Source: CAYNYM01 sp049366815
GTDB taxonomy: Bacteria > Desulfobacterota > DSM-4660 > Desulfatiglandales > HGW-15
Direction of reading: 5' to 3'
NCBI GenBank assembly: GCA_049366815.1
Contig: JBMNCO010000218.1
Span: forward strand, 28,781-92,780
DNA length: 64,000 nucleotides
Position 1 is the first letter of the stretch, and every line of letters starts with the position of its first letter. Below the pieces are notes generated by a model. That model saw nothing but the letters and a program-made list of their open reading frames with translations, ran no database searches and was not told the DNA's origin. Shown here piece after piece: positions 60,038-64,000 of the stretch. A program made the position numbers and the translations under genes.

Positions 60038-62013
60038 GAAACGTCCTTTGCCTTGACGGATTCCGATTTCAGACGGTCCGCTTCTTTGATCAGGGAGACG
60101 AAGACATCCTCCAGGGTGGGGATGATTTTCTCAATCGTCCATACCGCTGCGCCTTTGTCGGCGAGGACCTTCGCGATAGGGGCCTCGGCCGCCTCCGGGT
60201 CCTTTACCACGGCATGCAGCCCGGCGCCGAAGAGCGCGATCTCCTCCACCTCAGGGAGTTGAGCGAGGGTGTCCATGACCTCCTGTGGTGAGGGACACCG
60301 GATATCCAGGATGTGCTCGTGCATTATGCCGGTCTTGAGCTCGAGGGGGGTGCCCAGGGCGATGAGATCGCCCTGGTAGATGAGGGCGATGCGGTTGCAG
60401 TATTCGGCCTCCTCCATGTAGTGGGTGGTGACAAAGACCGTGATCCCCCGTTCCGCCATGTCGTAGATCAGGTCCCAGAAGCGCCTGCGGCTCAGGGGAT
60501 CCACGCCGCTCGTGGGTTCGTCCAGGAATAGGATGGGAGGTTCATGGAGGACTGCACAGGCCATGGCCAGACGCTGCTTCCAGCCGCTGCTCAGAAAGGC
60601 GGTCAGACTTCGTCGATGTTCTTCAAGACCGGCCATGGAGACGGCCCAGTCCTTCCTCTGCCTGAGTCGAAGGCCCGCGAGTCCGTAAATGCCCCCGTAG
60701 AAATTGATGTTTTCCTCGACGCTCAGATCTTCATAAAGGGAAAATTTTTGGCTCATATAGCCGATGTGGCGCTTGATACCTTCCGCCTGTGAGTTGATGT
60801 CAAGGCCCGCAACGGTCCCGCCGCCCTCTGTGGGGCTGAGCAGGCCGCAGAGCATACGGATGACGGTGCTCTTCCCGGCCCCGTTAGGACCCAGAAAACC
60901 GAAGATTTCCCCACGCCGTACTTGGAAGCTCACACGGTTGACCGCGGTGAAGTCGCCGAAACGGCGTGTCAGACCCGCCACCCGCACGGCGGGATCCGCC
61001 TCGACGGGGGCCTCCGAAGGAGAGGAGTACTGGGAGGAATTGGGGGAAAGGGCCGTCTGGGATCCGGCATGACCTCCGCCGTCTTTGATCATGCTCACGA
61101 AGACATCTTCCAGGGACGGGGCCTGCTCGCGAATCTCGTCATAGGTGATCCCCGTCCGTTCAAGGAAATCCCGGACGTCATCCTTTGCCTGGGAGGGGTC
61201 CCGGCACAGCACGTGCACATTGTCCCCGAAGACTTCCACGTCTTCCCATCCGCCCGTCTCTCTGAGGCGCCTTCTTGCTTCCCTTGCAGAGGGGGAACGA
61301 ACAGAAAGGATATGTGCCCCTGTTGCGGCCTTGACGTCATCGGGGGTCCCTTCGGCCAGAAGTCTTCCCTTGTCGAGCAGCCCCACCCGGTTGCAGCGTT
61401 CCGCTTCGTCGAGGTAGGCCGTGGTCACGAGAATGGAGACACCCTGCTTCAGAAGACGGGTGAGGATACGCCAGAAATCCCGGCGGCTGACGGGGTCCAC
61501 GCCGTTGGTGGGTTCATCGAGGAGCAGGACCCGGGGGGTATGGATCAGGGCGCAGACAAGCTGGAGTTTCTGCTTCATACCCCCGGAAAGGCGCCCGGCA
61601 AGGCGCCTCCTGAAGGGACCCATGGCGCTGAAATCCAGGAGTTCTTCAATGCGCCTGCGCCGTCCTTTTCCTGAAACGCCGTAGATATCCGCGTAGAAGT
61701 CGATGTTTTCCTGGACCGTAAGATCGCTGTAGAGCCCGAAACGCTGACTCATATAGGCAAGGTGGTCTTTGACCAGGGCCCTATCCCCGCGCACATCGTG
61801 CCCTGCTATGCGGACATCCCCCCGGGTAAGGGCCATGATACCGCTCAACATGCGCAGCGTGGTGGTCTTCCCGGCGCCGTCCGGTCCGACGAGACCATAG
61901 ATCTCACCCGGCATGACATGGAGGCTCAGGGCGTCTACGGCCGTCAGGTCGCCGAATCGTTTCGTGAGGCCCTTTGCCAGAACGGCCGGTTCAGCGTTCG
62001 CCTGTGCGGGCAT
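60034..62013 (-). CDS. ybhF: Dual ABC ATPase, YbhF type
   Basis: 659 residues from ATG 62013, preceded by GAGG and overlapping ybhG by 23 bases; an ATG at 62034 lies deeper in ybhG. Two ABC domains: the first with Walker A GPDGAGKTTT, signature LSGGMKQKL and LLLDEPTNGVDP. The second has GPNGAGKSTV, a deviant signature LSSGWKQRL and LFLDEPTSGVDP. They are joined by a Pro/Ser-rich linker of about 40 residues at ~320. A tandem-NBD single chain is typical for YbhF. Confidence 0.93.
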   Translation of the reverse strand: MPAQANAEPAVLAKGLTKRFGDLTAVDALSLHVMPGEIYGLVGPDGAGKTTTLRMLSGIMALTRGDVRIAGHDVRGDRALVKDHLAYMSQRFGLYSDLTVQENIDFYADIYGVSGKGRRRRIEELLDFSAMGPFRRRLAGRLSGGMKQKLQLVCALIHTPRVLLLDEPTNGVDPVSRRDFWRILTRLLKQGVSILVTTAYLDEAERCNRVGLLDKGRLLAEGTPDDVKAATGAHILSVRSPSAREARRRLRETGGWEDVEVFGDNVHVLCRDPSQAKDDVRDFLERTGITYDEIREQAPSLEDVFVSMIKDGGGHAGSQTALSPNSSQYSSPSEAPVEADPAVRVAGLTRRFGDFTAVNRVSFQVRRGEIFGFLGPNGAGKSTVIRMLCGLLSPTEGGGTVAGLDINSQAEGIKRHIGYMSQKFSLYEDLSVEENINFYGGIYGLAGLRLRQRKDWAVSMAGLEEHRRSLTAFLSSGWKQRLAMACAVLHEPPILFLDEPTSGVDPLSRRRFWDLIYDMAERGITVFVTTHYMEEAEYCNRIALIYQGDLIALGTPLELKTGIMHEHILDIRCPSPQEVMDTLAQLPEVEEIALFGAGLHAVVKDPEAAEAPIAKVLADKGAAVWTIEKIIPTLEDVFVSLIKEADRLKSESVKAKDVS

Positions 62014-63196
62014 TTCCAACCTCAATGACGGCATCGGCCGGCATTCCCGGCTTAAGTTCACCTTCCGTATTTTGAAGGTCAACCTTGATGCGGTAAACGA
62101 GTTTCACCCTTTCCTCAGAGGTCTGGACCGACTTTGGAGTAAACTCCGCCTCGCTGCTGATAAAACCGATGCGGCCCCTGTAGGACTTCTCGGGATGGGA
62201 ATCGGTTCGAACCCTGACTTCCTGACCCAGTCTGATCCTGCCCAGGTCGGTCTCAATGACATAGGCCCGAAGCCAGGGCCGTGCCACATCTCCGATGGTG
62301 ACGACAGGGGAACCGATATTGAGGTATTCTCCCGGCTCAGCGGACGTAGTCAGGACCACGCCGTCAAAAGGCGCATGAAGATCCGTGTAGGCCAGCTGCT
62401 GCATGGCCTGGCGCAGTGTTTCTTCGGCCACCCTGACCTTTGCACGGGCCTGCTCGATGGTCTGTGAACGTGGGCCGGCTCTGACGCGGTCATAGGCCGC
62501 CTCGGCCTGGCGAAGGGCGGCACGGGCCTGTTCTATCTGCTCTTTTCGGGGACCTTCTTTTCGGAGGCTCAGCCTTTCAAGGGCGCTCCTGTGCCGGGCT
62601 CCGGCCTCTTCATAGGTGCTGAGGGACGTCTCATATTTCCGTCTGAAGACATCGTACTCACGTACACTCACAACCCCGTCTTCATAAAGGGCCTCGTAAC
62701 GGTCATGATCCGACTTTGCCAGTTCCATCTGGGCCTTTGCCCCCTCCAGGGAGGCCTGCGCCCTTTCCACCTCGGCCCGGGCATCGGCGATCTCCTGGGA
62801 ACGGCTGCCCCGCTCCAGTTCCTGCAGGACGGATTGGGCCTGCGCGACCTGGGCCTTGGCCCTCTGTATATCCTCAGGGCGGCTTCCCGCCTCCAGCTCG
62901 GCAAGGACCGCTCCGGCATAGCCGAGATTGGCCTCCGCCTGTGCCACCGCAATTTTCTGGTCGGTTTGGTCCAGGCGGGCGATGTGCTGTCCTTTCTTGA
63001 CCGCAATGCCCTCATCCACCAGACGCTGTTCCAGGCGCCCGGGAATCTTGAAACCGAGCCGTGCCTCCGTCACCTCGATATTCCCGGAGGCGATTATCCT
63101 GTCCGGGTCTTTCCTGTCCCCCGAAAGGGTGAAAAAGACAAGGACTCCAATGATCACCAGAATGACGGGAAAGGCGATTCGTTTTTTTCTTGACAT
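61991..63196 (-). CDS. ybhG: Membrane-fusion protein of the HlyD family, YbhG type
   Basis: 401 residues. N-terminal membrane anchor (IAFPVILVIIGVLVFFTL), then a biotinyl-lipoyl-like domain and a long coiled-coil hairpin (~90-290). The hairpin contains internal repeats with the pattern GSR-x-x-x-I-x-x-A-x-A. The beta-barrel domain follows (LHAPFDGVVL, GEYLNIGSPVVTIGD). It links the inner-membrane ABC complex to an outer-membrane channel, which is not in the window. Confidence 0.92.
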   Translation of the reverse strand: MSRKKRIAFPVILVIIGVLVFFTLSGDRKDPDRIIASGNIEVTEARLGFKIPGRLEQRLVDEGIAVKKGQHIARLDQTDQKIAVAQAEANLGYAGAVLAELEAGSRPEDIQRAKAQVAQAQSVLQELERGSRSQEIADARAEVERAQASLEGAKAQMELAKSDHDRYEALYEDGVVSVREYDVFRRKYETSLSTYEEAGARHRSALERLSLRKEGPRKEQIEQARAALRQAEAAYDRVRAGPRSQTIEQARAKVRVAEETLRQAMQQLAYTDLHAPFDGVVLTTSAEPGEYLNIGSPVVTIGDVARPWLRAYVIETDLGRIRLGQEVRVRTDSHPEKSYRGRIGFISSEAEFTPKSVQTSEERVKLVYRIKVDLQNTEGELKPGMPADAVIEVGNARTGER

Positions 63197-63248
63197 GGTC
63201 TTCTCTGTTCTGTGTTCTCAGGTGCGCCCAATGAAGTCTTGGCCGGTT

Positions 63249-63905
63249 CTATCTCCTCAAGGCCTTGAGCAGGAGCCTCTCAACCTCGGCGGCGATATCG
63301 AGAGGCTCATCCTTGTCGAGATGCCGGAGGATGTCGGAATGTTGTTTACGCCTGGAGACGATTGCGTCCATACTTTTTCGCATGAACATGGGGCCGATGA
63401 TCATGAGGTGCACGATGGTGGGATTCGCCTCTGCGAAAAGACCCCTTTGCGCCCCATCCTCGAGGATTCCCATCAGCGTGCCCAGGATGCGCCCGAGATC
63501 CACCAAGACGACATCGGGAAGATCTTTTCCGCCCGAGGCCAATTCCCTCATCATGATGGGGGCCAGATGGGGATGCTCCTCGAAAGTCCGACTGAAGGTG
63601 TGCAGGTATGCATGTAATTCCCCCTCGGGCGACCTTTCTTCCTCGAGATTCTGGGCCAGTCGTTCGTAGATCCCGAAAAAGACCTGATGAAGCACCTCCC
63701 CGTAGAGGGTCGCCTTGTCCCCGATCCGGTAATAGATCATGGCCTTGTTCACGCCCGCGCGTCTGGCGATCTCGTCAACCCGTGCGCCTGAAAAACCGGC
63801 CTCGGCGAATACCTCCCTGGCACTTGCCAGGATGGCCTGAACGGCCTTGTCCTTCTTGTTCTTCAACCTTTCTTCTCTGTTTTGGTCTTTCATCCTTTGA
63901 GGCAT
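63249..63905 (-). CDS. cecR: TetR family repressor, CecR/YbiH type
   Basis: 218 residues. N-terminal TetR helix-turn-helix: ILASAREVFAEAGFSGARVD, then IARRAGVNKAMIYYRIGDK. The C-terminal ligand-binding domain is divergent. Gene order TetR-ybhG-ybhF-ybhS-ybhR matches the E. coli cecR-ybhGFSR operon, which CecR represses. A palindrome at 63927-63938 in its promoter region could be the operator. ATG 63893 is an alternative start; neither has a good ribosome site. Confidence 0.88.
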   Translation of the reverse strand: MPQRMKDQNREERLKNKKDKAVQAILASAREVFAEAGFSGARVDEIARRAGVNKAMIYYRIGDKATLYGEVLHQVFFGIYERLAQNLEEERSPEGELHAYLHTFSRTFEEHPHLAPIMMRELASGGKDLPDVVLVDLGRILGTLMGILEDGAQRGLFAEANPTIVHLMIIGPMFMRKSMDAIVSRRKQHSDILRHLDKDEPLDIAAEVERLLLKALRR

Positions 63906-63926
63906 GTGTGTCGTGAGGGGATACTG

Positions 63927-63938
63927 AACTATTTAGTT
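63927..63938. promoter_or_regulatory. Putative operator upstream of the TetR gene
   Basis: AACTA-TT-TAGTT, a 12-base palindrome 22 bases before the TetR ATG, within an AT-rich promoter stretch. Position and symmetry fit a TetR-type autoregulatory site. Confidence 0.5.
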
Positions 63939-64000
63939 AAACCTTATGGTTATTCTAGACCGATAGGGATGTTTGTCAAGCCTTATTCAAGCAAGACCAT

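Noticed and set aside
1..64000. CRISPR arrays, tRNA and rRNA genes
   Set aside because: I saw no regularly spaced short repeats and no convincing cloverleaf or rRNA segments. A full search with covariance models was not possible.

Overview
The window is a bacterial chromosome fragment, most probably from a Desulfobacterota (former Deltaproteobacteria) genome assembled from short reads. Evidence for the group is the order of the flagellar genes, the fliK2-flhX and DUF6115 companions, the sigma-54-driven flagellar operons with CsrA/FliW and FlgM control, the moderately high G+C, and the DUF4301, TRAP and YchF-paralogue neighbours. The species cannot be named from the sequence. A run of 100 Ns at 625-724 is flanked by an identical 55-base copy on each side, so it looks like a scaffolding artefact and not missing DNA.

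Layout: positions 432 to 44936 are one nearly uninterrupted plus-strand flagellar locus. It runs: small exported peptide, large exported AMIN/TPR protein, sigma-54 activator with a degenerate receiver, flgB-flgC-fliE-fliF-fliG-fliH-fliI, fliJ-motE-like, fliK-flgD-flgE, motA-fliL-fliM-fliN-fliO-fliP-fliQ-fliR-flhB-flhA-flhF-flhG-fliA, a FliL-like protein, two small proteins, fliK2-flhX, a small exported protein, flgF-flgG-flgA-flgH-flgI-flgJ(M23)-flgN-flgK-flgL, csrA-fliW, a second sigma-54 response regulator, a small protein and flgM. This supplies the rod, hook, P and L rings, MS ring, C ring, export gate and ATPase, hook-filament junction and regulators. Filament genes (fliC, fliD, fliS), chemotaxis genes and motB are not in the window. 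Sigma-54 (-24/-12) promoters are visible before flgB, fliK, motA and flgF, with a weaker one before the first gene, and a clear sigma-28 promoter precedes the flgM pair. This suggests sigma-54 activators, then FliA/FlgM, then CsrA/FliW.

Positions 45000-53936 hold mixed genes: a PilZ (c-di-GMP) protein, DUF368 and DUF4301 proteins, epmA-efp, a divergent YchF-type NTPase, an amidohydrolase and a PAS-GGDEF diguanylate cyclase. Positions 54135-57049 are a TRAP transporter (dctM, dctQ, dctP, minus strand), followed by a flavodoxin. Positions 57765-63905 match the cecR-ybhG-ybhF-ybhS-ybhR efflux operon in content and order.

The most notable points are: an exported beta-domain plus TPR-superhelix protein at the head of the locus, with an architecture like the stator scaffold PflA; FlhB with NPTR in place of the autocleavage motif NPTH, alongside a separate FlhB-C-like protein (FlhX) and a second FliK; FlgJ fused to an M23 endopeptidase; motA without motB; and several families of palindromic or foldback intergenic repeats inserted between flagellar genes.
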